A DNA stretch of 64,000 nt, taken from assembly GCA_051984675.1 (NCBI GenBank), contig JBPYFK010000184.1:15203-79202 (forward strand). Reading direction: 5' to 3'. The DNA is from JBPYFK01 sp051984675 (GTDB lineage: Bacteria > Actinomycetota > Actinomycetes > Mycobacteriales > Pseudonocardiaceae). Each line of letters starts with the position of its first letter. Position 1 is the stretch's first letter. Under the pieces are notes generated by a model that did no database searches, was not told the DNA's origin, and worked only from the letters and a program-made list of their open reading frames with translations. This document shows, piece after piece, positions 1-11,088 of the stretch. The translations under genes and the position numbers were made by a program.

Positions 1-1664
1 ATCAGCAGCGGAGTCACGGCGTCGCGGTGCCCGTACTGTCGCTGGAATCGCTCGAACCGGCTGAGAAATGCCTGCCCGGCGGACGTCCGCGCAAGCTCGG
101 ACGGCAGGTCGGACGCCGCGACGGTCGCGAATGTCCGCGCCAGCTGCTCGTCCTCGCGGATGTACGCCGCGAGATCCGTCAGCGCCTGGTTGGTGGCGGT
201 CGTCTGCGTGTCGATGCCGGAAAGCAGCGCCCAGATCAGGTGGACGCGTCCCAGCACCTTCAAGCTCAGCGCGAGCGCCGCGAACGCCAGCGCCGAGCGC
301 GGCAGGTAGCGGCGTCGCAGCTCCATAGCCAGGGGGAGCATCGCGGGGCCGTCGTGAAGCACCTCCAGCAACTCATGCCAGCTCAGCGTGGAAACGTCCC
401 GCTCCCCCAAGGCGCGAGCCCGTTCCTCGACCATCTCGACCAACGGATCGTCCTGCCACTTCGCGCTGTCGAAGCGCCATGCCAACCGCATCAACCGCCA
501 CGGAGTCGCCCAGGTCCGCGCGGTGGGCCGTGGACGTGGCAACTCCACCCGGACCACCACGCCGTCTTCCTCGATGAACACGCGGTCCGCGGTGGGCAGT
601 TTCAAGCCAGCGAGCGCGAGCAAGCCCCCGATGGCCGACGTGAGCTGGTTCGTCCACACCGTCATGTCCAGCGGATACGGGCGAACGGGCACCATCTCCG
701 GCAGCATCCGCACGGCGACCCGCTCAAACGCGGTGGGCGGGCGAGCCGCTTCCGCCGTCACCGGCCGAGTCTGGAGGACATGCGGCTGCCCGTCGGCCAG
801 AGCCCACTCGATGTCCTGTGGCCGCCCGAAGTAACGCTCGACGGCAACCGCGGTCCGCGCAAGATGCCGCAGCTCGCGACGGGACAGCTCGCGGCCGTGA
901 ACGCCGGTGACCTGTTCGGTGCCCCCGCCCTGGACCGGCCGGATCACGACCTCCTGGCGGCCGGCGTGACGGCTGACCACGCGCCGCCAGCGCTTGTCGA
1001 CCACCACGTGCTCCGGTGTGACCAGCCCGGACACTACCGATTCGCCGAGTCCCGGGCTGGCGTCCAGGACCAGTTCCCGAGGGTTTCCCGTCACCGGGTT
1101 GCTGGTGAACAGCACCCCGGCAATCTCCGCCGGCACCATGCGTTGCACGACAACGGCGATCCGCACGTCCCGATGCCCCACGCCGTGGCGCTGCCGGTAG
1201 GCGATGGCCCGGTCGGTCCACAGCGAGGTCCAACACCCACGCACTGCCTCCAGCACCGCCTGTTCGCCGGTCACGTTCAGGAACGTGTCGTGCTGTCCGG
1301 CGAACGCGGCATCGGCCAGGTCCTCGGCAGTGGCGCTCGACCGCACGGCGACCGCTCCCCCACCGAGGGCACGGTAGGCCGCGAGAACGGCGGACGAGAC
1401 GTCATCCGGCATGCCCGCCTCCCACACCGCCCGCCGGATCGCGGAACCCTCCGCGAGATCGCCATCCACTTCGGACACTGATGCGCCACCGCGTTCCAAC
1501 ACCGCTTCGTACGCGGCGGTGGTTACCACGAATCCGCGTGGCACCCGGAATCCGGCACGCACCAGCTCCCCGAGGTTCGCGCCCTTGCCTCCCGCCTGGG
1601 TCAGGTCGTCGCGACCGATCTCGTCCAGGCGGAGCACGAACGGCACACACCGATCGGTCGTCAT
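1..1664 (-). CDS. PEP/pyruvate-binding phosphotransferase-like enzyme (3' end outside window)
   Basis: The visible ~554 N-terminal residues read as an ATP-grasp-like PEP synthase/rifampicin phosphotransferase nucleotide-binding domain. Seen: GGKGANLGEL near residue 26, GFRVPRGFVVT, AVRSSATAEDL near residue 105, FAGQHDTFLN, and, near the window edge, a YGHR block typical of the central domain of these enzymes. The swivelling phospho-His domain would lie outside the window. The start is an ATG whose A-T-G-A overlaps the stop of the upstream MFS gene, so the two are translationally coupled. Family members make phosphoenolpyruvate from pyruvate and ATP or phosphorylate rifamycins; pairing with an exporter and a TetR regulator favours a xenobiotic role, but this is inference and a plain PEP-synthase-like enzyme is equally possible. 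Confidence 0.8.
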   Translation of the reverse strand, partial: MTTDRCVPFVLRLDEIGRDDLTQAGGKGANLGELVRAGFRVPRGFVVTTAAYEAVLERGGASVSEVDGDLAEGSAIRRAVWEAGMPDDVSSAVLAAYRALGGGAVAVRSSATAEDLADAAFAGQHDTFLNVTGEQAVLEAVRGCWTSLWTDRAIAYRQRHGVGHRDVRIAVVVQRMVPAEIAGVLFTSNPVTGNPRELVLDASPGLGESVVSGLVTPEHVVVDKRWRRVVSRHAGRQEVVIRPVQGGGTEQVTGVHGRELSRRELRHLARTAVAVERYFGRPQDIEWALADGQPHVLQTRPVTAEAARPPTAFERVAVRMLPEMVPVRPYPLDMTVWTNQLTSAIGGLLALAGLKLPTADRVFIEEDGVVVRVELPRPRPTARTWATPWRLMRLAWRFDSAKWQDDPLVEMVEERARALGERDVSTLSWHELLEVLHDGPAMLPLAMELRRRYLPRSALAFAALALSLKVLGRVHLIWALLSGIDTQTTATNQALTDLAAYIREDEQLARTFATVAASDLPSELARTSAGQAFLSRFERFQRQYGHRDAVTPLL

Positions 1665-3250
1665 GCCCCTGATCCCCCTTTCCGGCCAGCGTCACCCTCG
1701 CTGATGGTCACGTGCGGAGTGGTCCGCAGCGGCAGTTCCCGCAGGAACAGCGCCAGCACGAACGCGAGCAGGAGCAACGGAACCGCGAACGCGAACAGCG
1801 GCGGCAGGGCGTGCGCGAACGCTCCCACCACCGTCGTGCGCAACGGCTCGGGAAAGCGCGTGATCACCTGCGGAGTCAACGTCTGGTGGCCACCACCCGA
1901 GCTGGCACCCAGGAAGGGGAGCTCGGCGGTGAGCCGGTGGGCGAACAGCGCCCCGAAGACGGCGACGCCGGCGGAGCTGCCGATCGTGCGGAAGAACGTC
2001 ACCGACGACGTCCCGGCGCCCAGGTGTCGCTGCGGCACGCTGTTCTGCACCGCCAGGACCATCACCTGCATGACCATCCCGATACCCAGTCCCACCACGA
2101 CCATGAACGCGCCCGCGGTCGCCCTCGTGGTGTGGATGTCCATCGTGGACAGAAGGAGGAACCCGGCGGCGGCGACCGCGGTTCCGGCGATCGGGAAGAC
2201 CTTGTAGCGCCCGGTGCGGGTGATGATCTGCCCGCTGGAAATCACCGCCGTCAGCAGGCCCAGCACCAGCGGAACCAGCAGCAGCCCGGAGCCGGTCGCG
2301 CTCGCGCCGGTGACGATCTGCAGGAACAACGGGAGGAAGCTGATCGCCGCGAACATCGCGGCGCCGACGATGAAGCTGATCACGCTGGCCAGCGAGAACA
2401 CCGGATCACCGAACAGGCGCAGCGGGATGATCGGATCCACCGCACGGCGCTCCGCGAACACCCACCCGACGACGAGGACGACCACCCCGGCCGACAGCCC
2501 GATCGACACCGGTGAGGTCCACGGGTAGCTCGTGCCACCCCAACTCGTGAGCAACACCAGGCAGACCGTGGCCGCCGCGATCAGCACCGCGCCGAGATAG
2601 TCGATCGCCGGCCGACCACGGGGGCGCGGCACCCGCAGCGCGAGCCCGATGACCAGCAGCGCGACCGCGCCGATCGGAAGGTTGATGTAGAAGATCCAGC
2701 GCCAGGAGACCTGGTCCACCAGGAATCCGCCCAGCAGGGGACCGACGATCGAAGCCAGCCCGAACGTCGATCCGATGAGACCGACGTACCGGCCGCGCTC
2801 GCGGGGGCTGACGATGTCGCCGATGATCGCCTGGGCACCGACCATCAACCCGCCGCCACCAAGCCCCTGCACGGCACGAAAGATGATCAGCTCCAGCATC
2901 GAGTGCGCCCACCCGCACAGCGCCGACCCCAGCAGGAAGAGCACCACCGCGAACTGAAACACCGGCTTGCGGCCGAGCAGGTCACCGACCTTGCCGTACA
3001 GCGGCATCCCCACAGTGAGCGCGAGCAGGTAGGCGGTCACCACCCACGCGAGATGCTGCAACCCGCCCAGATCGCCGGTGATCGTGGGCAGCGCGGTGGC
3101 GACGATCGTCTGATCGATGGCGGCCAGCAACATCGCGAGCATCAGCCCGCTGAAGACCACCAGGACCTCGCGACGGCCCGGTGCGGCACCCGCCCCGGCC
3201 TCTCCGGCCCCCTCTTCGGGGACCCCCTCTGCGGAGGCCGAGCCTGCCAT
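1661..3250 (-). CDS. MFS multidrug exporter, DHA2 (EmrB/QacA, 14-TM) family
   Basis: A 529-residue inner-membrane proton antiporter. Seen: LAAIDQTIVATALPTI in the first membrane helix (the DHA2 D-x-T-I-V-N/A-x-A-L-P signature), the G-R-K-P loop between helices 2 and 3, antiporter motif C in helix 5 (GPLLGGFLVD) and about 14 hydrophobic segments, followed by a short polar tail. The length is normal for the family. It shares a 4-bp overlap with the downstream PEP-binding enzyme gene and is divergent from a TetR gene, with a perfect inverted repeat in between. This layout implies repression of the exporter operon by the TetR protein with relief by a ligand. The transported compound cannot be told from sequence. 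Confidence 0.93.
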   Translation of the reverse strand: MAGSASAEGVPEEGAGEAGAGAAPGRREVLVVFSGLMLAMLLAAIDQTIVATALPTITGDLGGLQHLAWVVTAYLLALTVGMPLYGKVGDLLGRKPVFQFAVVLFLLGSALCGWAHSMLELIIFRAVQGLGGGGLMVGAQAIIGDIVSPRERGRYVGLIGSTFGLASIVGPLLGGFLVDQVSWRWIFYINLPIGAVALLVIGLALRVPRPRGRPAIDYLGAVLIAAATVCLVLLTSWGGTSYPWTSPVSIGLSAGVVVLVVGWVFAERRAVDPIIPLRLFGDPVFSLASVISFIVGAAMFAAISFLPLFLQIVTGASATGSGLLLVPLVLGLLTAVISSGQIITRTGRYKVFPIAGTAVAAAGFLLLSTMDIHTTRATAGAFMVVVGLGIGMVMQVMVLAVQNSVPQRHLGAGTSSVTFFRTIGSSAGVAVFGALFAHRLTAELPFLGASSGGGHQTLTPQVITRFPEPLRTTVVGAFAHALPPLFAFAVPLLLLAFVLALFLRELPLRTTPHVTISEGDAGRKGGSGA

Positions 3251-3291
3251 CGCGGCGCCTCCTCGAACGAGTGAAGCAGCAGCCCGGACAT

Positions 3292-3312
3292 TAGAGAACC
3301 AGTTGTTCTCTA
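3292..3312. promoter_or_regulatory. Probable TetR operator between the exporter operon and tetR
   Basis: Perfect 8-bp inverted repeat TAGAGAAC-N5-GTTCTCTA, 42 bp upstream of the MFS start codon. Its size, symmetry and place in the divergent promoter region fit binding of the adjacent TetR protein. Inference from position and symmetry. Confidence 0.75.
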
Positions 3313-3413
3313 TGCCCCTGAAGGTAAACTCCCGAGATAGTCAACGCAATGGACTCTACGGGCGGACTCTACGGGCAGGATTCCACCGACGGGGACCTTA
3401 CGGACGGTGCAAG

Positions 3414-4046
3414 GTGGACAGCGTGCAACCGGCACCGGGCGACGACCACCGGAAGCGGCCGCGGCGCCGCGGAGACGTGCTCAACCGAGCGATCTTCGAA
3501 GCCGCGGTCGCGGAACTGACCGAGACCGGCTACGAGCGTCTGACCATGAGCGACGTGGCCCGCCGAGCGCGCACCAGCAAGGCGTCGCTGTATCGCCGCT
3601 GGACCACCCGGGCGGATCTGGTGGTGGACGCGCTTCGCAACGTCCTGCCGGACAGCGACCGTCTCCCCGACACCGGTGACCTCCGCGAGGACCTGATCGC
3701 GTTCCTCAGCGGCATGGCCGAGCGACTCGACGGTCCCGTCGGCATCGCGGTACGCGGCCTGATCGCCGACACCATGCGCGACCCGGAACTCACGGAGGTC
3801 GCCCGCAACCGGATCGTCGACTCGCCGCCCGAACTCGTCCTGCGCCTCCTGCGCCGGGCCGTGGATCGCGGCGAGGCGCTCCCCTCGGCGTTGACGCACC
3901 AGGTGGCGCTGACCGGACCAGTCCTGCTCCGGCACCACTTCCTGGTGTACGGGACACCCATCCCGGACCAGGTCATCATCGAGATCGTCGACGAGGTCGT
4001 CCTCCCCCTCGTCCGGCACCCATCAGCGGCACCTGAACAGCACTAG
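3414..4046 (+). CDS. TetR/AcrR-family repressor, divergent from the MFS exporter
   Basis: About 210 residues. The N-terminal helix-turn-helix is clear (LTMSDVARRARTSKASLYRRW, roughly residues 42-62), followed by a helical ligand-binding domain with a hydrophobic C-terminal dimerisation region. The reading frame is open further upstream, but upstream residues are Arg/Gly-rich noise; GTG at 3414 or 3423 places the DNA-binding domain at the usual distance from the N-terminus. The gene faces away from the exporter with the inverted repeat at 3292-3312 between them, so it most likely represses the exporter operon and itself. The inducer is unknown. Confidence 0.9.
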   Translation: MDSVQPAPGDDHRKRPRRRGDVLNRAIFEAAVAELTETGYERLTMSDVARRARTSKASLYRRWTTRADLVVDALRNVLPDSDRLPDTGDLREDLIAFLSGMAERLDGPVGIAVRGLIADTMRDPELTEVARNRIVDSPPELVLRLLRRAVDRGEALPSALTHQVALTGPVLLRHHFLVYGTPIPDQVIIEIVDEVVLPLVRHPSAAPEQH

Positions 4047-4205
4047 AGCCTCAGATCGCCCGGAATATCCGATTTCACGGTAACGACGTGATCTCGTGAG
4101 GAACTGGAAACGATTCCCGAACCGTACCGGCATACCCCGGTCACGGGGATTAGCTCGAATGGGCAACCGAATTCGGCCAAACCGCGGTTACCCAGGAGGA
4201 CGTCC

Positions 4206-5066
4206 ATGCCGATTCCCGTGTCAGAGGCCCTCGCCGACCAGGCGGAGACCGCCGTCGGCAAGGCCGAGGAGCTGCGCCGGCCGGGCCGCTACCTGCTGAG
4301 CTCGATGCTGGCGGGCGCTTACGTCGGCGTCGCCGTGGTCCTGCTGCTGCAAGCGACCGGGCCGCTGAACGCCGTGCAGTCGCCGTGGACGAAGCTGGTT
4401 CAGGGGCTGGTCTTCGGGGTCGCGCTGGCCCTGGTCATCTTCGCCGGTTCGGAACTGTCCACCGGCAACATGATGACCCAGGTGCAGGGAGTTTTCGCAC
4501 GTCGCGTCGGTGTCGGTGCCGCGGCCGCGGTCATCGTCGGATCGTTGGTCGGCAACCTCATCGGTTCAGCCGTGTTCGCGGCGCTGGTGCACTACAGCGG
4601 CGTGCTGTCGGTCGGTGCCGCCGCGCACAAGGCCGCACCGGGTATCGCGTTGCTCACGAGCACGATCTCGATGAAGGCCAGCGCCCCCGCGACCGCGATC
4701 TTCTTCCGTGGCGTGCTGTGCAACTTCCTGGTGTGCCTGGCGGTGTGGATGGCTGCGCGCACCCGTTCGGACGGCGCCAAGCTCGCGGTGCTCTTCTGGG
4801 GCCTGCTCGCCTTCGTCACGTCCGGGTTCGAGCACGTCGTCGCGAACATGACGATCTTCTCCCTGGGCCTCTTCGAGCACGTGCCGGCCGCCACCTTCGG
4901 CGCGTTCGGGCGCAACCTGCTGCTCGCCGGTCTGGGCAACCTCGTCGGTGGCGCGCTGCTGGTCGGAGCTGTCTACGGCTACCTGGGGCGCAGCCGCAAG
5001 CCCGCTGCCACCAGCGACGAGCCCTTCGACGAGCTGGAACAGCAGATGGCGTCCGCCCCCGCGTAA
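4206..5066 (+). CDS. Formate/nitrite transporter (FNT) family channel
   Basis: A 286-residue polytopic membrane protein with six hydrophobic segments. Seen: N-terminal amphipathic helix before the first segment, the GSELSTGNMM region, LVGNLIGS in the middle, and SGFEHVVANM near residue 215, which carries the conserved pore histidine of FNT channels. These channels pass formate, nitrite or related small anions, sometimes with protons. The ATG is preceded by an AGGAGG-like site at 4194-4200. There is no nitrite reductase or formate dehydrogenase gene nearby, so the anion (FocA-like or NirC-like) cannot be assigned. A stem-loop terminator follows at 5088-5116. Confidence 0.92.
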   Translation: MPIPVSEALADQAETAVGKAEELRRPGRYLLSSMLAGAYVGVAVVLLLQATGPLNAVQSPWTKLVQGLVFGVALALVIFAGSELSTGNMMTQVQGVFARRVGVGAAAAVIVGSLVGNLIGSAVFAALVHYSGVLSVGAAAHKAAPGIALLTSTISMKASAPATAIFFRGVLCNFLVCLAVWMAARTRSDGAKLAVLFWGLLAFVTSGFEHVVANMTIFSLGLFEHVPAATFGAFGRNLLLAGLGNLVGGALLVGAVYGYLGRSRKPAATSDEPFDELEQQMASAPA

Positions 5067-5087
5067 GCACTGGGACGAGGTACGCCG

Positions 5088-5116
5088 GATGGGGTCACCC
5101 AGTGGGTGGCCCCATC
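5088..5116 (+). terminator. Stem-loop terminator after the FNT gene
   Basis: Thirteen paired positions (one G-U) with a 3-nt loop: GATGGGGTCACCC - AGT - GGGTGGCCCCATC. There is no U-tract, as is common in actinobacteria. It begins about 20 bp after the FNT stop. Confidence 0.7.
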
Positions 5117-5192
5117 ACGCATTGTGTCCTCAGTGGCGGAAACGGCACGGTATCGGCAAGACCGCTGACGTCTCGTTCTAGGATCACGGGCG

Positions 5193-7628
<2,436 letters not shown>

Positions 7629-7738
7629 CGGCTGGCGCGGGCGGCCCCCGCCAGCAACGGCTGGAAGGGTCGCCCGTTGCCTGCGCTCTGACTCAAGACT
7701 CAGGTAGGACCGTGGTCGGTTTCCCCTTCCGGTCCCAC

Positions 7739-8485
7739 TCACCCTGCCATGGTCAGACCGCCGCTGACGCTGAGCACCTGGCCAGTCACGAACGCCGCCC
7801 GTGACGAGCTGAAGAACAGCACGGCATCCGCGACCTCCTGCGGCTGCGCCAACCGCCGGAACGGGATCGCGTGGACCAGCGCTTCGCGCATGCGCTCCGG
7901 CTGCGCCTGGAACAACGGCGTGTCCGTCGGACCGGGGCACACGCAATTGACGTTGATCCGGTACCGGGCCACCTCCCGCGCCAACGACTTCGTGAACGCG
8001 ATGACCCCACCTTTCGCCCCGGCGTACACCGACTCGCCCGAACTGCCGACGCGGCCCGCGTCGCTGCCGATGTTGACGATCCGGCCGCCGCCGTCGGCTT
8101 CGATCAACGGCTCCAGGAACACCCGACACACCTGCACCGGCCCCAGGTAGTTGACGTCGATGACGCGGCGCCACAGCTCGACGTCAGTGTCCATGAAGCG
8201 TTCCACTCGGTCCCACCCGGCCGCGTTCACCACGACCTGGGGTACGCCGTGCTCGCCCACCACGTTGTCGCGCAGCGCGAGGACCGAGTCGGCTTCGACG
8301 ACATCGACATGCCGGGCCTCGGCCCGCTGCCCGTCCAGTGACGCGACGGTTTCCCGCGCGCCCTCGACGTTCTGGTCGGCGACGACCACGGTCGCGCCCG
8401 CCTCGTGCAGGGTGAGCGCGACGGCCCGGCCGATCCCGGAGCCCGCGCCGGTGACCACGGCGAGCTGCCCGGTCAGGTCAATCAC
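7739..8485 (-). CDS. Short-chain dehydrogenase/reductase, BadH-like
   Basis: 248 residues. NAD(P)-binding TGAGSGIG near residue 14, catalytic Ser in NIGSDAGRVGSSGE and the Tyr-x3-Lys in SVYAGAKGG, and the C-terminal GGLTM end of classical SDRs. The VNAAGWD and SDAGRVGSSGE blocks resemble 2-hydroxycyclohexanecarboxyl-CoA dehydrogenase (BadH), which oxidises cyclic hydroxyacyl-CoA; this is a family resemblance, not proof. I choose the GTG at 8485 because it overlaps the TetR stop by four bases (GTGA) and has GGGTGG upstream; a GTG at 8494 is also possible. It is cotranscribed with the TetR gene upstream. Confidence 0.88.
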   Translation of the reverse strand: MIDLTGQLAVVTGAGSGIGRAVALTLHEAGATVVVADQNVEGARETVASLDGQRAEARHVDVVEADSVLALRDNVVGEHGVPQVVVNAAGWDRVERFMDTDVELWRRVIDVNYLGPVQVCRVFLEPLIEADGGGRIVNIGSDAGRVGSSGESVYAGAKGGVIAFTKSLAREVARYRINVNCVCPGPTDTPLFQAQPERMREALVHAIPFRRLAQPQEVADAVLFFSSSRAAFVTGQVLSVSGGLTMAG

Positions 8486-9162
8486 GCTGACCACCCGTCT
8501 TCATCTACTGTGGACAATCCTGCCAGCAGATGCTGGTAACGCTGCCGATGCTCCGGCGCGATCACTGAACGCAGCGCGAAGGCGGTCTGCACCGCGACAA
8601 ACTCTTCAAAGTCCAGTCTCTGTGCGAAAAACCAGTACTTCAGCGCCCAACCGTGCGCCAGCAGAACGAAGTCGTACGCGAGCAGCTCAGCGTCCACATT
8701 GGCTAGAATGCCGGAGCGAACCCCAGCACGGATCGCGTCGCGCAGCGGCCGCGTCGACTCCTGCTCCAGCTCCTTGATCCGGTCCAGGCTGGCTTCGCTG
8801 AGCGTCTTGCTCTCCCGGTAGGTCAGCAGCGCGGCATAGCGGCGGGAGTCGGTCACCTCGCAGTACGCGCGAAAGGCTGCCGCCAACTGTTCCACCGGAT
8901 CGCCACCCGCCTGCTCGGCGGCGGCCGGAACCCGCTCCCGGAATGCCTCCAGGACATCAAGAATGACCGCGAGGAGCACGTCTTCCTTGTTGCCGAAGTA
9001 GCGGTAGATCAGCCCGACGCTGACGCCCGCCTCGTCGGCGAGAGCTTGCATCGACATTCCGTGGTAACCCGATCGGCGCAGCAACTGGGTCGCGGCGTCG
9101 AGCAACTGTCGCGTGCGCCAGCGCGTTCGCACCGCGCGCAATGTTCCCGCTGATCCAGCCAC
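8482..9162 (-). CDS. TetR/AcrR-family regulator of the adjacent SDR
   Basis: 226 residues. Helix-turn-helix at about residues 32-54 (SMQALADEAGVSVGLIYRYF then NKEDVLL), typical of TetR proteins that control lipid or acyl-CoA genes, and a helical effector domain. GTG start with GAGGGGG upstream. The last codons overlap the SDR start, so both proteins are made from one message; a split inverted repeat at 9214-9229 upstream of the gene is a candidate autoregulatory operator. Ligand unknown. Confidence 0.9.
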   Translation of the reverse strand: MAGSAGTLRAVRTRWRTRQLLDAATQLLRRSGYHGMSMQALADEAGVSVGLIYRYFGNKEDVLLAVILDVLEAFRERVPAAAEQAGGDPVEQLAAAFRAYCEVTDSRRYAALLTYRESKTLSEASLDRIKELEQESTRPLRDAIRAGVRSGILANVDAELLAYDFVLLAHGWALKYWFFAQRLDFEEFVAVQTAFALRSVIAPEHRQRYQHLLAGLSTVDEDGWSA

Positions 9163-9213
9163 AACCGCCCCCTCACAGTTGAGGTGAAGATCTGTCCACC
9201 GCCCTCACCATCG

Positions 9214-9229
9214 GTGAACGAACATTCAC
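9214..9229. promoter_or_regulatory. Candidate operator upstream of the TetR-SDR pair
   Basis: Inverted repeat GTGAA-N6-TTCAC, 51 bp upstream of the tetR start. Short arms make it a weak prediction. Confidence 0.4.
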
Positions 9230-9347
9230 AGTGCGACGGTAACCGGGGTCAGCGCTCCCTGATGAGCAGTCACGGCAAAGAACACCCGGACGCGCGAGAC
9301 AGAAAAGCTGGACGTGGCGGCACCGCGTCGCGGCATTCCGCCGCCGC

Positions 9348-10358
9348 TCACATCGCCCGGAGCGCTTGTTCGGCCAACTCCTCACCGGTGGCCACCAGAT
9401 CATTCGGTGCGCGACGCGGGGTGGCTGGCGCCAGCGAGCCGTATCCGACGCGCAACACCGCCTGCGGCTCCAACGATCCGCCGATCATTCTGCGTAGCCC
9501 GTCACGGGTCTGGCGCACTTCGACCACATGCGGCAGAAACGACGCGGTCAGTCCCGCCGAGGTGGCGGTGAGCAGCATGCGTTGCAACGCCTGACCCGCC
9601 TGCATGTCGGCCATTCTGGTGTTGAAGTAGGAACACAGCACGACGATCAGCGGGTCATCGCCGTCCTTGGCCGTCATCTTGATGCGTCCCCCGGAGAAGT
9701 CCCGCAACACCCACTCGTCCGGCGCCTCCCAGCGCGGGTCGCTGGCCGCGGCGGGGATGCCGTCCATCGCGTCAGCGGGCCGTTCGCTCCAGTGGGCGAG
9801 TTCGGTCCGGTAGCCCTGGTCGACCACCTGCATGTCGTGCGCCCGCTTGGCCAGCCGCCCCAGCAGCGCCCGCTGCGACGGCTCCACGGTGTGCAGCCAG
9901 CTCCGCTCGGGCTGCACGCAGCGCAGCAGCGCGTTGCGATGGGACTTGGGCACCGCGCCATCCAGGAAGGGACGCCGGTTGGTCCGTCGCAGCAGAATGG
10001 ACCGGAACAGGTCGGAATGCTCACTTTCCCGGTTGACCCGCCCACCGTTGCGTACCGCCGCCAGCGCCGTCGGGTGGTCGCCGTGGGGCATCAACGTCAC
10101 CAACGGCCGCACCCCGTCGTGTTCGAGCGCCAGCCGCAGGTTGAACAGGGCCGCGCCGCAGGCAACCCGCAGTTCGCGGTCGTCCGGGTCGGTGTAGGGC
10201 AGCCGCCGTCGTAGATCGGCGTGCAGCTCGATGACGTGCGGCAGCACGTGATAGCGCCACGGCTGAGTGTTGTGCGGGGAGGGCGCCGCTCCTGCCAGAC
10301 GCAGGACTTCCTCGATCTGAGCAGCGGACAGCCCTAGTGCCGGACGTATCGCAGTCAC
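9348..10358 (-). CDS. Acg-family nitroreductase
   Basis: 336 residues with APSPHNTQPWRY near residue 30, the FMN/phosphate-contact block of Acg-type nitroreductases, and the long interdomain insert typical of this family (about 320-340 residues, versus ~200 for ordinary nitroreductases). In mycobacteria the Acg family is induced by hypoxia/NO through DosR and its members may bind flavin without conventional activity; that is family knowledge. GTG start with GAAGGGAG 8 nt upstream. A DosR-box-like palindrome lies 61-72 bp upstream, and the next gene upstream on the same strand encodes an Rv1733c-like protein, another DosR-regulon type. Confidence 0.88.
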   Translation of the reverse strand: MTAIRPALGLSAAQIEEVLRLAGAAPSPHNTQPWRYHVLPHVIELHADLRRRLPYTDPDDRELRVACGAALFNLRLALEHDGVRPLVTLMPHGDHPTALAAVRNGGRVNRESEHSDLFRSILLRRTNRRPFLDGAVPKSHRNALLRCVQPERSWLHTVEPSQRALLGRLAKRAHDMQVVDQGYRTELAHWSERPADAMDGIPAAASDPRWEAPDEWVLRDFSGGRIKMTAKDGDDPLIVVLCSYFNTRMADMQAGQALQRMLLTATSAGLTASFLPHVVEVRQTRDGLRRMIGGSLEPQAVLRVGYGSLAPATPRRAPNDLVATGEELAEQALRAM

Positions 10359-10418
10359 CTCGTGGCTCCCTTCAGGACCTCACTGCGACGCTCGCACGTC
10401 CATACCGGCACCTCACAC

Positions 10419-10430
10419 GGTCTAAAGACC
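10419..10430. promoter_or_regulatory. DosR/DevR-box-like palindrome
   Basis: GGTCTAAAGACC is a 12-bp sequence with perfect 5-bp arms. Against the core of the mycobacterial DosR box (GGACTWWAGTCC) it matches 10 of 12 positions, the two differences being symmetrical. It lies 61-72 bp upstream of the nitroreductase start, a normal activator distance. No DosR gene is present in the window. Confidence 0.6.
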
Positions 10431-10476
10431 TCAGTTTGCCCGGCATGTGACTGATCAATGCCCCGATCGGCGCTGG

Positions 10477-11088
10477 TCAGCGCTGGTCTCGGGTCCACTT
10501 GGGTTCCACGATCTCCCAGTCACGCCGCCACTGTGCGGTGGCCACCGCGGACGCGATCAAGTGCACAACGACGATCAGGAGCAGGCAGGCGATCTGCGCT
10601 GCGACCACCATGGCCAGCCCGGCGACAACGGCGGTCGCGAGCATCTGCCCCTGCGTGGGTGGTGCCGACCCAACACGTTCGGCCGAGTCCACCCACAGGG
10701 TGATCGGGGCACCGGGTTTACTCGCCGGATTCACCCGGACCCTGGCCTGCTCGGGCTGGCCCGCCGCCCCCGTCCACGTCGCCGTCGCCCAGAACTCGAC
10801 GGTCTGCTGCTGGGAATCCGAGTTGCCGACCTGCGGCTGGGGAGTGTCCGCCAGGGTCGCGGGCACCGCATGCCGGCTCGCCAGAACCATCGCGGATTCC
10901 TGCGATTTCGCGCTGTACACGGCGATTCCGACCGCTGGCGCGGCCGGCACGGACAGCAGCGCGAAGATCATCAGCGCCACGGTCAGGAAGGCTCCCAGCC
11001 GGTCGATCGGCCTGCGCAGCGGATTGCGCGTCGGCCCCAGGACGTGGGCCAACCTGGCGAATTCCCAACCCAACGAGGTGGTGTGCAT
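10477..11088 (-). CDS. Rv1733c-like two-TM membrane protein
   Basis: 203 residues. An N-terminal NPLRRPIDRL segment precedes the first membrane helix (about residues 34-56); an external, Pro/Thr-rich middle domain contains the WVDSAERV stretch; a second helix covers about residues 150-178. This arrangement and the NPLxRxxDR and WVDSAG-like motifs match Rv1733c-type proteins, dormancy antigens of mycobacteria with unknown biochemical role. ATG with GGAGCGGG upstream. It precedes the Acg-type nitroreductase on the same strand, but a separate regulatory box for it was not found. Confidence 0.8.
   Translation of the reverse strand: MHTTSLGWEFARLAHVLGPTRNPLRRPIDRLGAFLTVALMIFALLSVPAAPAVGIAVYSAKSQESAMVLASRHAVPATLADTPQPQVGNSDSQQQTVEFWATATWTGAAGQPEQARVRVNPASKPGAPITLWVDSAERVGSAPPTQGQMLATAVVAGLAMVVAAQIACLLLIVVVHLIASAVATAQWRRDWEIVEPKWTRDQR

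Noticed and set aside
3117..3413. Long N-terminal extension of the exporter's TetR regulator
   Set aside because: It would be translated across the operator and promoter region and is not TetR-like; a GTG near 3414 fits the family.
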